The notes: generated from the sequence alone by a model not told the origin. Numbered from the stretch's first letter, positions 1 through 10,499 are shown. The stretch: 64,000 nucleotides of DNA from Leptodactylus fallax (GCA_947044405.1 CAMRHE010000501.1:240001-304000); one strand, 5' to 3'. Made by a program: numbers and translations.

Positions 1-653
1 ACTACTACACTGTGCATACAGCTACTGTCACTACTACACTGTGCATACAGCTACTGTCACTACTACACTGTGCATACAGCTACTGTCACTACTACTACTA
101 CTACTACACTGTGCATACAGCTACTACCACTACTACACTGTGCATACAGCTACTACCACTACTACACTGTGCATACAGCTACTGTCACTACTACACTGTG
201 CATACAGCTACTACCACTACTACACTGTGCATACAGCTACTACCACTACTACACTGTGCATACAGCTACTGTCACTACTACACTGTGCATACAGCTACTA
301 CCACTACTACACTGTGCATACAGCTACTGTCACTACTACACTGTGCATACAGCTACTGTCACTACTACACTGTGCATACAGCTACTACCACTACTACACT
401 GTGCATACAGCTACTGTCACTACTACACTGTGCATACAGCTACTGTCACTACTACACTGTGCATACAGCTACTACCACTACTACACTGTGCATACAGCTA
501 CTGTCACTACTACACTGTGCATACAGCTACTGTCACTACTACACTGTGCATACAGCTACTGTCACTACTACTACTACTACTACACTGTGCATACAGCTAC
601 TACCACTACTACACTGTGCATACAGCTACTGTCACTACTACACTGTGTGTATA
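1..653. repeat. 29-bp minisatellite, truncated by window edge
   Basis: About 22 tandem copies of a 29-bp unit containing CTGTGCATACAGCTACT followed by GTCACTACTA or ACCACTACTA. The array is already in progress at base 1, so it continues to the left. Two units, near 87-108 and 563-582, carry short CTA triplet expansions. The unit has no stop codon on the + strand and 29 is not a multiple of 3, so all three forward frames stay open with the same cyclic peptide; that is a periodicity artefact and not a gene. Its position suggests intron 1 of gnat1, because exon 2 follows at 1521 and exon 1 is not in the window. Confidence 0.95.
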
Positions 654-1520
654 ACTGCCTAGCTCTCTCTGCCAGTCTCAGCAGCGATGTCTCCACCCTG
701 TGTTTGTTCTTGCACTGGTTTGCGACTCTGCTGTACAGTTTATACTTCTCAGTCCCCTCCTTTGAGCTCCTGCCAGTGTTGATGGCTCTACCACCCTACC
801 CAGACTCTACATTCTCCCAAAGATACAAGGCTGGCCATACATAATACAAAACGGTCATTGGAACACTTCTCCTGACCCCCTGACACACATGCACTCTCAG
901 TTTGGCTAAGCATGCATGTATCCTCTATGGGCAGAGGAGATTAAGCTGAGGAGAAAAGGATCAGGCATTTTGAAATCCAACAGCCAACATTTTCTTTCCC
1001 CAACATCTGTCCTCATGGGAGAGTGAGAAGGCGCCATACATATTAGACAGACGGCCGCCCACCCCAGAGGATTCTGCTGACCGTCGTCTAATGTGTATGT
1101 CCAATTAAGGTTAATATACCCCATAAAGGGAACCTCTCACTCCGCTCTTCAAGGCTTTTTCTCTAGAATGTTCTACCCCAAACAATCATATTAATTTAGA
1201 TCACATTTGCTAATCTGACTCTTCCACCCCCCCATCTTTCCTTTATTACTCAGGACCCCCTGACTCGTGTCCCCCACATCTCCGCACCCTACTGTCACAG
1301 CTCATGCAGCTTTCGGTGAGCTCCTTGTCTGGACTGGGTAGTTTTGTTATTTATTTTTGTCTGTACTTTTAACCTCTTAAACATACATCGCTGTGGAATA
1401 TGCAGGTGCTATATAAAGATTCTATTACTACCACTGTGTATATGAGCAGTGCTGGGGGCGCCGGAGAGAAGCCTCCAGTGTAGACACATCGCAACTCACC
1501 TCTTCTTCTTCATATTACAG
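654..1520 (+). other. 3' part of gnat1 intron 1, no gene seen
   Basis: Mostly non-repetitive sequence between the 29-bp array and gnat1 exon 2. I searched it for transducin exon 1 (an N-terminus beginning MGAGAS and ending in a run of leucines before a donor) and found none on the + strand. It ends with a pyrimidine-rich tract and the acceptor CATATTACAG at 1511-1520. Short open frames here, such as the one on the minus strand at 906-1124, have no recognisable similarity. Confidence 0.7.
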
Positions 1521-1563
1521 GAGCCGGAGAGTCCGGGAAAAGCACCATTGTAAAACAGATGAA
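1521..1563 (+). CDS. gnat1: gnat1 coding exon 2 (P-loop)
   Basis: This 43-nt exon supplies the last two bases of the Gly36 codon, codons 37-49 and the first two bases of Lys50. It encodes the P-loop GAGESGKS (residues 36-43), which wraps the nucleotide phosphates; Lys42 and Ser43 are the phosphate and magnesium ligands in this family. It is flanked by the acceptor ATTACAG and the donor GAA/GTAAGT. The exon is too short to show up as a long open frame. The phase (one base of codon 36 carried from upstream) implies that the missing exon 1 contributes 106 coding nt, the value expected for a 350-residue transducin. Confidence 0.97.
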
Positions 1564-2035
1564 GTAAGTACAACACATCTACCTACCTGCACTATATGGA
1601 GAGAAGTATGTACCCCCCACCCCACATTCCACCTCCAGGACCTTTACTGACCCCCATTCTACATCCACTGATACTAATATGGAGTTGAATTTGAAGATTT
1701 CCCTTCACTGAAACTAAGAGGCTGACCCCCCAGACTGGGATGTCTAGAGCCCACCAGTGGAATTGCTTCTAGGGGCCCACCATCAGGACCCCTGCAGATC
1801 AGCAGTACCAAGACAGGGCGGCTAAAGGTAATATGTCGGGAGCCATGCTGCTCACCCGCTATACCATGTGCACCACTGCACTACCTAAACCTACTGCTAC
1901 ACCCTGTATGGCAAGTGAACAGCGTGGCTCCTAGAATTGTTACCATCACCTGTAGACCATCATTACATCGCAGATGTAATATTTCTGGCCTATCCTAAGC
2001 ACAGGCCATCAATATTAGAAAGATCGATAAATCCT

Positions 2036-2395
2036 TTGTAGAGGATGTCCAAGAATTGGGAGTCCCGGGCAGGAGGTGTAAAATAAAAAATAAGTAAAAA
2101 GCATACTCACCTGTCCCCGGCACTCCGTTGTCCGCTGCCAGTGTCCATTCAGTCTCGTGCCGGTGACTCCTTGCTGGGAGTCCTGCACCTCATGTGATCG
2201 CTAAGACCAATTAGGTACAGGATTTCCAGAAATGAGGCGCCACCATGAGACCGAACAGACACAGGCAGGAGACAACGGGGTGCTGGGGACAGGCGAGTAT
2301 ACTTTTTTGAAATTTTTTTATTTTTACACCTCCCTGGCAGCCGCCACAGTGGTTGCTCCAGTTTATGGACAACCTCTTTTAAGGGGTTGTCTGGA
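2036..2395. mobile_element. Foldback (inverted-repeat) non-autonomous element
   Basis: The two arms are inverted copies of each other. The left arm (about 2066-2200) reads GGAGGTGTAAAATAAAA, then TACTCACCTGTCCCCGGCAC and TCCGTTGTC. The right arm (about 2229-2340) reads AGACAACGGGGTGCTGG, then GGGGACAGGCGAGTATAC and TTTTTACACCTCC. The right side finishes in an AAGGGGTTGTC motif typical of frog repeats. No transposase is encoded. A relative lies in intron 8 (9250-9575). The exact outer ends are uncertain. Confidence 0.75.
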
Positions 2396-2919
2396 CCAAA
2401 TTTTTTTATGGCCACTTCACTGGTCCCCCCACATAGTGTCCTCTTCACTGGTCCCCCCCATACTGTATGGGGAACAGTGATGGGGTCATTATATTGTATG
2501 GGAGCAGTGATGGGGGATAACATCCTGTGGAGGGGGGGGCATTAAACTGTGTGATGCATATTAAAAGGATTGTCCAGGGTTAATCTTTTTTATGGCCTAT
2601 GCTCAGGATCGGCCATAAATACCTGATCGGTAGGGGGCTGACACACGGCCCCATCAGCTGTTCGGAGCCACTTCTGGCGCCCGTTCTGTACACAACACAG
2701 GGCCGGAAGCAGAAAGCTCCATCCACTGTATAGCAGCCCGGCGCCTTCACTGCAGCTCAGCTCCTACTGACTTCAATAAGTGCTGAGATGCAGTGAAGGT
2801 GCCCGGCTAATATACAGTGGACAGAGCTTTCTGCTTCTGGCCCCGTATTGTGTACAGGACAGGTGCCAGAAGTGGCTCCGTACAGCTGATCGGTGCGGGG
2901 TCAGCCCCCAACAGATCAG

Positions 2920-3904
2920 CATACATCCCAACTTTCAAAGGACAGAAAGAGGAACAAAATATGTGGCGCGCTATATGCTCCACGGCAAATTTAGCTCCAC
3001 CCATTCTCATCTATTTTTCCATGTGCCCCCACACAATATAATGCTCCTACAGTCACCCTAACATTATATGCCCCCAAATTATAATGTTCCCTTCCAATTT
3101 CCCCACAGTATTAAGTCCCTCTCCTCGTGCCCCAGTTTAAACTGGCGGAAACTAGAGGGGGACATTAAATTATGGGGCAGCTGGAGGCAGACATGTCCCC
3201 CTCCAGCTACCCCCCACGGTTTAATGTTCTCCTTCAGTTGCCCCCAGTTTAATGTCACCCTCCATCTGCCACCAATTTAATGTCCCCCCTTCATCTGTCA
3301 CCAGCTTAATGCCCCCCTTCATCTGCCACTAGTTTAATTGTCCCCTCCATCTACCAATTTAATGTCCCCCTTTATCTGCCACCAGCTTAATGCCCCCCTT
3401 CACCTGCCTTCAGTTTAACTGCCCGTTCATCTGCCACCAGTTTAATTGCCCCCTCCATCTACCACCAATTTAATGTCTCCCTTTATCTGCCACCAGTTTA
3501 ATTGCCCCCTTCAAGTGCCTTCAGTTTAATTGCCCGTTCATATGCCTTCAGTTTAACTGCCCCCTACATCTGTCCCCAGTTCCCCCCTCTTGCTCACACA
3601 TACTCTCTTCTCTCCTACTTATCTTCGATCACTCTGTTCCCAGATTTCTGTGTAACATCACAGTGTCCCGCAGTATCCAGAATAGCTCCGCCCACACAAG
3701 AGTCTGATTACATGGTTATGACATCATCAAAGGTCCTTTAGCCCACAAGGGTTTAGCATCTACCATTTAGCCTTTACCCTACCCTAATAAAGTTTGTTAA
3801 TAGCAAAACACTTCAGGGGCATAGCGGGACAAACTGTAAGCTATGCGGGACAGCTGTGTAAAATCGGGACTGTCCCGCCAGATGCGGGACGGTTGGGAGC
3901 TATG
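2920..3904. mobile_element. Nested element with CATAC(A/C)TCCCAAC ends, intron copy
   Basis: Starts CATACATCCCAAC at 2920 and ends GGTTGGGAGCTATG at 3904, an imperfect terminal inverted repeat. A 6-bp direct repeat GATCAG lies immediately outside both ends (2914-2919 and 3905-3910) and restores the host element when one copy is removed, so it is a plausible target duplication. Internally it has a degenerate tandem repeat of CAGTTTAATGTCCCCCTTCA-like units (about 3200-3560) and a palindromic CCCAGTTTAAACTGG near 3130. A relative in opposite orientation splits the 30-bp array at 12808-13784. No transposase seen, and the superfamily is not determined. Confidence 0.7.
3225..3560. repeat. Degenerate 28-35 bp repeat inside the nested element
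   Basis: About ten diverged copies of a motif combining TTTAATGTCCCCC with TTCATCTGCCACCAG. The same core (CCCCCAGTTTAATG) forms a much cleaner 28-bp array in the related element at 13197-13530, so the repeat belongs to the transposon and not to the gnat1 intron. Confidence 0.75.
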
Positions 3905-3994
3905 GATCAGGTATCTATGGCCTATCCTGAGGATAAACCATAACAAATTATGCCTGGACAACCCCTTTAATACACCTCCCTAATGCACCACACT

Positions 3995-4119
3995 TTAAAG
4001 AGGTTGTCCAGTATAATATTTTTATTTTTTTATAATTAGTCTCCCCCAAAAAAACAAAAACATACCTATCCCCTGTGCATATATATATATATATATGTTA
4101 TCCTGCACAACCCCTTTAA
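3995..4119. mobile_element. Short TTAA-ended MITE containing an (AT)n microsatellite
   Basis: TTAA at 3995-3998 and 4116-4119, with inverted ends AGAGGTTGTCC and GCACAACCCCT. The 125-bp element is non-coding and contains a dinucleotide AT run at about 4079-4096. It shares the GGTTGTCC end motif with the larger elements just upstream, so at least three related insertions sit in this intron. Confidence 0.6.
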
Positions 4120-4169
4120 TGTCCCCCAGGCTATTGGCCTCCATTAGTTATTTTGAAAATGAATTGGTA

Positions 4170-4990
4170 GAGGCGTAACTAAGGTCTTGTGGGCCCGGTG
4201 CAAACTTTTGTCCGGGGCCCCCTACCCCCTCCCTAGAGAGAATTCTTGATGGTGACGGTTACGGGTGCTGCAGTGATATCTCAGATACTTGAAAGAGATA
4301 CAGCTTTAGTACCCACAACTGCAGATATCAAGAATACGGAGAGTGAGTGAGCAGCGCCGGCATGTAAACAATACTGGGACAGTATAATATGCTCCACAGT
4401 GGCCCCCACACAGCATTATATGCTCCGCAGTGGCCCCCACAGCATTATATGCTCCGCAGTGGCCCCCACACAGTATTATATGCTCCACAGTGGCCCCCAC
4501 ACAGCATTATATGCTCCGCAGTGGCCCCCACACAGTATTATATGCTCCACAGTGGCCCCCACACAGCATTATATGCTCCGCAGTGGCCCCCACACAGTAT
4601 TATATGCCCACAGTCCCCTCCCCCCCAGAATATAATAAGTAGAGGCCCAGGGGAAGTGATTAAAAATAACAAACACTTATACTTACCTTGTCTTACCTCT
4701 CCGGGACATCCTTGCTCTGTCCTGCTGTCTTTCCCATCTTCCTTGGTCCCCTCGTCTCCACGTCCCATGCCCCAGACATCACCGCTGGGGCCTTTGGGCC
4801 ATTGGACCTCTGTGGTCACGTCGGGAGTGATGACGCCATTATGCTGGCGCGCCCATGTCACCTCTGGGGCCTAACCACAGGTCCCTGCAGTGAGGCCAGA
4901 AAAGTGCCGGAGATGATGCTGAGCCCAGGACAGCCAGGTGAGTATTTTTTTTTTTTTGTCACTTCCCCTGGGCTGACATCTAATGGAAAA
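4170..4990. mobile_element. Composite hAT-like non-autonomous DNA
   Basis: Begins near AGAGGCGTAACTAAGG, an end sequence of hAT type, and contains a 31-bp array followed by a foldback segment. The foldback arms AGGCCCAGGGGAAGTGA (from about 4643) and TCACTTCCCCTGGGCT (to about 4975) are inverted copies. The segment around 4630-4700 (AAATAACAAACACTTATACT, then ACCTTGTCTTA) is the reverse complement of 21125-21195 inside the large hAT element downstream, which links the two. Both ends are unclear, no target duplication was identified, and no transposase is encoded. Confidence 0.55.
4385..4612. repeat. 31-bp minisatellite, about 7 copies
   Basis: Clean tandem copies built from GTGGCCCCCACACAG, then (C/T)ATTATATGCTCC and (G/A)CA. 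One early copy lacks the ACAC. The same core in diverged form (GTGGCCCCACACAGTATAAT and its complement) makes up 21190-22860 and 24665-24870, always inside hAT-like DNA. The open frames on both strands here are repeat artefacts. Confidence 0.9.
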
Positions 4991-5075
4991 GGGCCCGGCC
5001 CTAGACTGGCCGATCAGATAGTGAACTGTGATTGGTCACTGCATAGAACATGTTTCCTCCAGAGTCCAGTGGTGG

Positions 5076-6209
5076 CATTGTACATTACACCCCTCCATCT
5101 GACACTCGGCATTGTACTTTACACCCCTCCATCTGACACTCGGCATTGTACATTACACCTCTCCATCTGACACTCGGCATTGTACATTACACCCCTCCAT
5201 CTGACACTCGGCATTGTACATTACACCTCTCCATCTGACACTCGGCATTGTACATTACACCCCTCCATCTGACACTCGGCATTGTACATTACACCTCTCC
5301 ATCTGACACTCGGCATTGTACATTACACCCCTCCATCTGACACTCGGCATTGTACATTACATCCCTCCATCTGACACTCGGCATTGTACATTACACCCCT
5401 CCATCTGACTCTCGGCATTGTACATTACATCCCTCCATCTGACACTCGGCATTGTACATTACACCCCTCCATCTGACACCTGGCATTGTACATTACACCC
5501 CTCCATCTGACACTCGGCATTGTACATTACACCCCTCCATCTGACACTCGGCATTGTACATTACACCCCTCCATCTGACACTTGGCATTGTACATTACAC
5601 CCCTCCATCTGACACTCGGCATTGTACATTACATCCCTCCATCTGACACCTGGCATTGTACATTACACCCCTCCATCTGACACTCGGCATTGTACATTAC
5701 ATCCCTCCATCTGACACCTGGCATTGTACATTACACCCCTCCATCTGACACTCGGCATTGTACATTACACCCCTCCATCTGACACTCGGCATTGTACATT
5801 ACATCCCTCCATCTGACACCTGGCATTGTACATTACACCCCTCCATCTGACACCTGGCATTGTACATTACACCCCTCCATCTGACACTCGGCCCTGTACA
5901 TTACACCCCTCCATCTGACACTCAGCATTGTACATTACACCCCTCCATCTGACACTCGGCATTGTACATTACACCCCTCCATCTGACACTCGGCATTGTA
6001 CATTACATCCCTCCATCTGACACCTGGCATTGTACATTACACCTCTCCATCTGACACTCGGCATTGTACATTACACCCCTCCATCTGACGCTCGGCATTG
6101 TACATTACATCCCTCCATCTGACACCTGGCATTGTACATTACACCCCTCCATCTGACACCTGGCATTGTACATTACACCCCTCCATCTGACACTCGGCAT
6201 TGTACTTTA
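5076..6209. repeat. 34-bp minisatellite in gnat1 intron 2, about 33 copies
   Basis: Tandem copies of a 34-bp unit reading CATTGTACATTACA, then CCCCTCCATCTGACACTCGG. Variants include CATCCCTCC, CACCTCTCC and ACCTGG in place of ACTCGG. The first and last units have TACTTTAC-type endings. The variants are interspersed, not clustered, as expected from repeated unequal exchange or slippage. The array accounts for about a fifth of intron 2. Confidence 0.95.
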
Positions 6210-6708
6210 ACTTGCCATTCTGCTGGGTGCTGTGAACTGTAGGAGCTGCTGAGTCCTAGAGGACCCGTATCAGATCTGCAGCTCAGGTTAGGACACTGTA
6301 CTTTAGTACTTGGGGTTAATGTATTAGCTCCAGTTACAGGAGTAATAAGCATAAAAAATAGTGTTAAAATGCCCCTCCCCATGTATAAAAAAAAAAAAAA
6401 AAGTCACTAACACACCCACATGTGTCTCCTACATGTAAACCACCATAATAGAGGGAAAACTATTTTTAGATTTGCTTTGTAGCACTTTGTGGAAAAAACA
6501 AAACATGACAAGTGTGAACAAGACGACGCGTTTCCCCTCCTTTTTTTTACATGTTCCTGGATAACAAAAATAAAAATGACATAAAAATAAAGCCCTGTTT
6601 GTCACTGACCAAAGATGCAAAATTCTTTGATCATCCTGAATAAAATAATATCTGAGCAGTCTCTTTATCCGATGATCACGCACTGTGCACTCTCTTGTTG
6701 GTCTCCAG

Positions 6709-6850
6709 AATTATCCATCAGGACGGTTACTCCCTGGAGGAATGTCTGGAGTTTATTTCCATTATTTACGGTAACACGCTTCAGTCTATGCTGGCGATAG
6801 TCAAAGCCATGAACACACTCAACATCCAATATGGTGACCCTGGCCGACAG
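6709..6850 (+). CDS. gnat1: gnat1 coding exon 3
   Basis: This 142-nt exon completes Lys50 and encodes residues 51-97, the start of the alpha-helical domain ([15 protein letters not shown] to YGDPGRQ). The acceptor is GGTCTCCAG and the donor CAG/GTGAGG. The stretch [16 protein letters not shown] is typical of rod transducin and, from memory, resembles the Xenopus protein more than the mammalian one. [17 protein letters not shown] carries a few changes from what I recall of other species. No disruption is present. Confidence 0.97.
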
Positions 6851-7080
6851 GTGAGGACATGTCTGGAATCAACTATAAATGGAGAACTTTGAGCTAAATG
6901 ACAATGAAGAGCCTTGTACTAAGTACTTGTAGCTGTAGCAGGTCCTCAGTGTATAGCCATCTTGGGGTTGGCGACTGATCTGAGCACCTGTTGTAACTTA
7001 CCCTTGTCCTCTACTAATATGAGGGTAGTCGGCTCCATGAGGCTGTAATACGAAGGATTTCTAGTGTTTCTCATTTCCAG

Positions 7081-7238
7081 GATGATGCCCGAAAACTCAT
7101 GCACCTGGCAGACACCATAGATGAAGGCACCATGCCCAAAGAGATGTCAGACATCATCGGCCGCCTGTGGAAGGATACGGGAATCCAGGCATGCTTTGAC
7201 CGTGCATCTGAATATCAGCTGAATGATTCAGCAGGATA
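7081..7238 (+). CDS. gnat1: gnat1 coding exon 4
   Basis: This 158-nt exon encodes residues 98-149 plus two bases of Tyr150, the rest of the helical domain (from [16 protein letters not shown] to EYQLNDSAG). The acceptor is TTTCCAG and the donor TA/GTAAGT, placed inside the Tyr codon. An unspliced reading would meet TAG at the donor, so the splice position is well constrained. [19 protein letters not shown] is diagnostic of the Gt/Gi family, and the [13 protein letters not shown] segment points to GNAT1. Confidence 0.97.
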
Positions 7239-7403
7239 GTAAGTATCTTCACAGCCCCACAGTAACCCCACATCACAATGGTCCTACACCGCTGGTTGGC
7301 CATGGAAAGTCAACCATATCTGCTTGACCTTCCCATGTGGTGGTCTACTTACTGTCAGATATCACATGCAGACATGTGTGAAGAGGGGTCTTTTCTTCTT
7401 CAG

Positions 7404-7532
7404 TTATCTGAATGACTTGGAAAGACTGGTGACCCCGGGGTATGTCCCCACTGAACAGGACGTCCTGAGGTCCAGAGTGAAGACCACTGGTATCATCGAA
7501 ACACAATTTGGATTCAAAGATCTCAACTTTAG
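7404..7532 (+). CDS. gnat1: gnat1 coding exon 5 (switch I)
   Basis: This 129-nt exon completes Tyr150 and encodes residues 151-192 plus two bases of Arg193. It contains switch [15 protein letters not shown]. Arg174 is the GTPase arginine finger and Thr177 the magnesium ligand in this family; Arg174 is also the residue that cholera toxin ADP-ribosylates. [19 protein letters not shown] is characteristic of rod transducin. The acceptor TTCTTCAG follows a pyrimidine tract; the donor is AG/GTAGGT. Confidence 0.97.
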
Positions 7533-7676
7533 GTAGGTTGGCCATTTTGCAGGTAAATAAGGGGTGCTGTAAGATGATGATATCAGATGCTAAAACACAC
7601 ACAGTGCTGGGGCTGGCATTTTAGAATAGGGACTCCAGCGATATTACCCATCCTTGGGCCCCCAGTCAGACACTGA

Positions 7677-7841
<165 letters not shown>

Positions 7842-8103
7842 TGAAGTCTATGGAAACTAGAGGTGTCCACTGAAGCTTGTCACCATGACTGGCATTATGA
7901 GTCATTAATGATCACATCTGCACCCCCTCCTTCAGCTATCTAAACATGGCCATAATGGAAAGTCTATTGTGGTGACAGATCCCCTTTACATGGAACAACC
8001 CTGGACCCTAGACCCTCCAGGAACAACCACCTTCCCTTTCAGTTTCTAGATTCCAGTAGAAATACCTGGTGTGACTCCAGGACGCCTCCATCTTCTCTTG
8101 CAG

Positions 8104-8257
8104 AACAGAATGCATGAAAGTCTGCACCTCTTCAACAGTATCTGCAACCACCGCTACTTCGCCACAACTTCCATTGTACTTTTCCTCAACAAGAAAGATG
8201 TCTTCACAGAAAAGATAAAGAAGGCCCATCTGAGCATCTGCTTCCCAGACTATGATG
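8104..8257 (+). CDS. gnat1: gnat1 coding exon 7 (NKKD motif)
   Basis: This 154-nt exon encodes residues 237-287 plus the first base of Gly288. It begins [16 protein letters not shown] and includes the guanine-specificity motif NKKD at residues 265-268 after TSIVLFL. The segment [19 protein letters not shown] follows; Thr where mammals have Phe agrees with the amphibian protein as I recall it. The acceptor is TCTTGCAG and the donor ATG/GTAAGG. Confidence 0.97.
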
Positions 8258-8340
8258 GTAAGGAGCAGGGGATCTGGGTATGGCCTTGCCCTCTTATCAC
8301 GACCCCAAACCTTCATGTCTTTACCTTTGTTATCACCCAG

Positions 8341-8531
8341 GTCCAAACACATATGATGATGCCGGGAACTACATCAAGACGCAGTTCCTGGAGTTGAATA
8401 TGCGACGAGATGTGAAGGAAATCTACAGCCACATGACCTGCGCTACCGACACAGAGAATGTCAAGTTTGTGTTTGATGCGGTCACAGACATTATCATCAA
8501 AGAAAACCTGAAGGACTGCGGTCTGTTCTAA
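8341..8531 (+). CDS. gnat1: gnat1 coding exon 8 (C-terminus and stop)
   Basis: This 191-nt exon completes Gly288 and encodes residues 289-350 and the stop TAA (8529-8531). It contains the TCAT guanine-ring motif and the receptor-binding C-terminus ENLKDCGLF, with Cys347 four residues from the end, the site that pertussis toxin modifies in this family. [19 protein letters not shown] is rod-type. The exon continues four bases beyond the stop to GGAG/GTGAGA, a good donor, so the main 3' UTR is in a separate exon. Confidence 0.97.
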
Positions 8532-8705
8532 GGAGGTGAGAGCCACACAATTTATTTCATTCCCTCTGGGTTTGCTGTCCACCGAGGTCTCCAGGTTAGC
8601 AAATAGCTCAAACTTTGCTGTGAAACACACCAGTTCTTGTGATCGTGATGATCCCAGTGGTCAGGCAATCCCACTACTAGACCCCTCTGCTCACTACTAG
8701 ATTTC

Positions 8706-9196
8706 TAGAATGTGAGAGGTCAATGATTTATTTCAGCTTTTCTTTGGTTGCTCATATTCCAGGTGGCTCAAAAATGTATCCACGTGGTTAATATTTGGTG
8801 GTATTGCCTTTATGTTGTCTACCTTAGGTCATCTACAAGCTTCTCCTTAAGTGGCTGGGACGGTGGCCCATTCCTTCTGACGGCACTGGTGTAGCTGGAG
8901 CACATCTGGCCTCCTTGCTCACACACACTAGTTCTGTCTATAAATTTTCTTATGGGATTGAGGTCAGCGCTTTGTGATGGCCACTCCATTACCTTCACTT
9001 TGTTGCACCCGCTTTGGACATATGCTTGGGGTCATTGTCCATTTGGAAGACCCATTAACGTCCTGGCTGATGTCTTGAGATGTTGCTCCAATATCTCTAC
9101 ATCATCTTCCTTCCTTATAATACCATCTATTTGGTGCATTATAAGGAATGTGAGGAAAGAAATAAAAGCTGAAATAAATTGTTGTCACATTCTGGA
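8706..9196 (-). pseudogene. Tc1-like transposase remnant, broken
   Basis: Terminal inverted repeats of the element are visible: AGAATGTGAGAGGTCAATGA followed by TTTATTTCAGCTTTTCTTT on the left, and their inverted equivalent (AAAGCTGAAATAAATTGTTG, then CACATTCT) on the right. Read on the minus strand, the interior encodes a fragment of a Tc1-like DDE transposase: VFQMDNDPKH, containing the second catalytic Asp, then after a frameshift with in-frame stops EWPSQSADLNPI. The residue after DLNPI is Arg here, where functional transposases have the catalytic Glu. At about 490 bp it is far shorter than a full-length element of about 1.6 kb, so it is internally deleted as well as frameshifted. It is a dead insertion in gnat1 intron 8. 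Confidence 0.88.
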
Positions 9197-9249
9197 GATA
9201 CAGTATTGACCCGAACTGACTGATCAGAAGGAACCGGACAAACCCCTGT

Positions 9250-9575
9250 GGAGATGGGGGGGGGGCTTCACCTGTCCCCAGTGCTCCGTTGTCCACTGCC
9301 AGGTTCCATTTGGTCTCATGCTGTGGCCTCATTGCCAGAAGTCCTGCACTCCATGTGACCAATCAGTGTCCTCCGTGGTCAACGACATCAGTAGTTCCTT
9401 ACCTGATTGATCTCAGCGGTCACGTCAGGCATGCAACTTCTGGCAATGAGGCCACGGCACGAGACCAAACAGACACTGGTGGCAGACAATGGAGCGGACA
9501 GGTGAGTATGGTTTGGTTTTTTGTACCTCCCGCGGCCTCCACAGGCTTTGTCCAATTCCTGGACCAACCCTTTAT
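9250..9575. mobile_element. Foldback element, relative of 2036-2395
   Basis: The left arm (about 9270-9355) reads TTCACCTGTCCCCAGTGCTC, then TTTGGTCTCATGC and CCTCATTGCCAGAAGT. The right arm (about 9435-9510) reads ACTTCTGGCAATGAGGCCAC, then GCACGAGACCAAA and CGGACAGGTGAGTA. They are inverted copies around a central spacer of about 80 bp. The transcribed strand could form a long hairpin in the unspliced RNA. It shares the core sequence, layout and end motifs with the intron 2 element. Non-coding. Confidence 0.75.
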
Positions 9576-10499
9576 TGAATGTGGGTGGAAACATATACAC
9601 ATTTATCCACGAGTTCAGTGCTAGCGCTCCGGTGATCTCTGCTGGTCTGTGCTGATTTGCTGCAGTAATAACTTGTTGCACACCCATTTGATCCCTGCAG
9701 CATAGAGGACGTGGGCACTGCCGTCCTCAGCCTAAGATACACATGTTCAGGTACCAGAGACTGCTGAAGATGTGAAGTTCTAGCAGGCAATTTCACAGCG
9801 ACATCTTTAGAAAGCTAAACCCCAAATGCATAACAGCACGGTAGAGTAGTGGCCCCAAACCTAGCGACAGATTCCCTTTAATTATTTTCAAACCCCAGAA
9901 CACCCCTTTAAGTATAACCTTGTTAGGGGAGTATACAGTTAAGAACGAGTGAAGTCAGTAAGAGTGGGCGGGGCTGTGACCACCTCTACATCATCACAAT
10001 GTCAGTGCTGCAGGCTCCTTGTTGATGGTTTCTTCTCCCCGTACACTATGATCTCCCACGTGTACCTGTTGTACCGTTATACGGAGGTTGTCCTGTGTGT
10101 CCAACGCCCCGGATACCCTCCTGACCTTTTTAATCTTGTTCAAATATCCTATCCTGCCAAACAAGACGTGTTGTTGCCTGCACATGTGGTGGGAGCTGCA
10201 ATAACCTGCTAGGAACATGATGATCTGGACACACACAATTACACAAGGTTCCTGCTAACAATGGACAGATTTACACAACTGAGGCAACAAAGAGCCAAAA
10301 TATATCAAATTCGACCGACAGATTCCGGCCTTATAGTACGTAATTCTCCAATCACTGCCAAATCAGGCGCAAACATCTCTGTGCAGCATCATCTGAGCTC
10401 CCACAATGCGCGGTACTCTACCAGCAGAATAGTGAGCGCAGCTCTGGATGTGACTGTCATCTCTTATGTTTTCTAATATTTCTATTTCTTCCATTTCAG

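Larger units (their letters stand above)
2561..3970. mobile_element. TTAA-flanked non-autonomous element (piggyBac-like ends), interrupted
   Basis: TTAA occurs at 2561-2564 and 3967-3970. Immediately inside, the ends are inverted copies: AAGGATTGTCCAGG on the left and, on the other strand from the right, AGGGGTTGTCCAGG. The similarity continues inward (ATGGCCTATGCTCAGGATCG against ATGGTTTATCCTCAGGATAG). The TTAA target and short inverted ends fit a piggyBac-type non-autonomous element; that family name is an inference. Its own length is only about 420 bp because a 985-bp element (2920-3904) is nested in it. No coding capacity seen. Confidence 0.65.
1564..6708 (+). other. gnat1 intron 2 (5.1 kb), filled with transposon debris
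   Basis: By far the largest intron seen apart from the truncated intron 1. It begins GTAAGT and ends CTCCAG. Most of it is accounted for by separate entries: a foldback element, a TTAA-ended element with a nested insertion, a short TTAA-ended element, a composite hAT-like block with a 31-bp array, and a 34-bp array. The stretches at 1564-2035 and 6210-6708 are apparently unique and hold only an A-run (about 6388-6403); I see no exon or RNA gene in them. Confidence 0.85.
8536..10499 (+). other. gnat1 intron 8, inside the 3' UTR
   Basis: Begins GTGAGA at 8536 and ends TTCTTCCATTTCAG at 10499, giving a spliced 3' UTR. The exon junction would lie only four bases after the stop codon, too close to trigger nonsense-mediated decay by the usual 50-nt rule. 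It contains a Tc1-like remnant (8706-9196) and a foldback element (9250-9575). The rest (9576-10499) is apparently unique or diverged repeat, with no gene seen. Confidence 0.8.

Noticed and set aside
1..653. CRISPR-like array (regular repeats)
   Set aside because: Units are directly adjacent with no unique spacers, and the context is a vertebrate intron. The same applies to all other arrays here.
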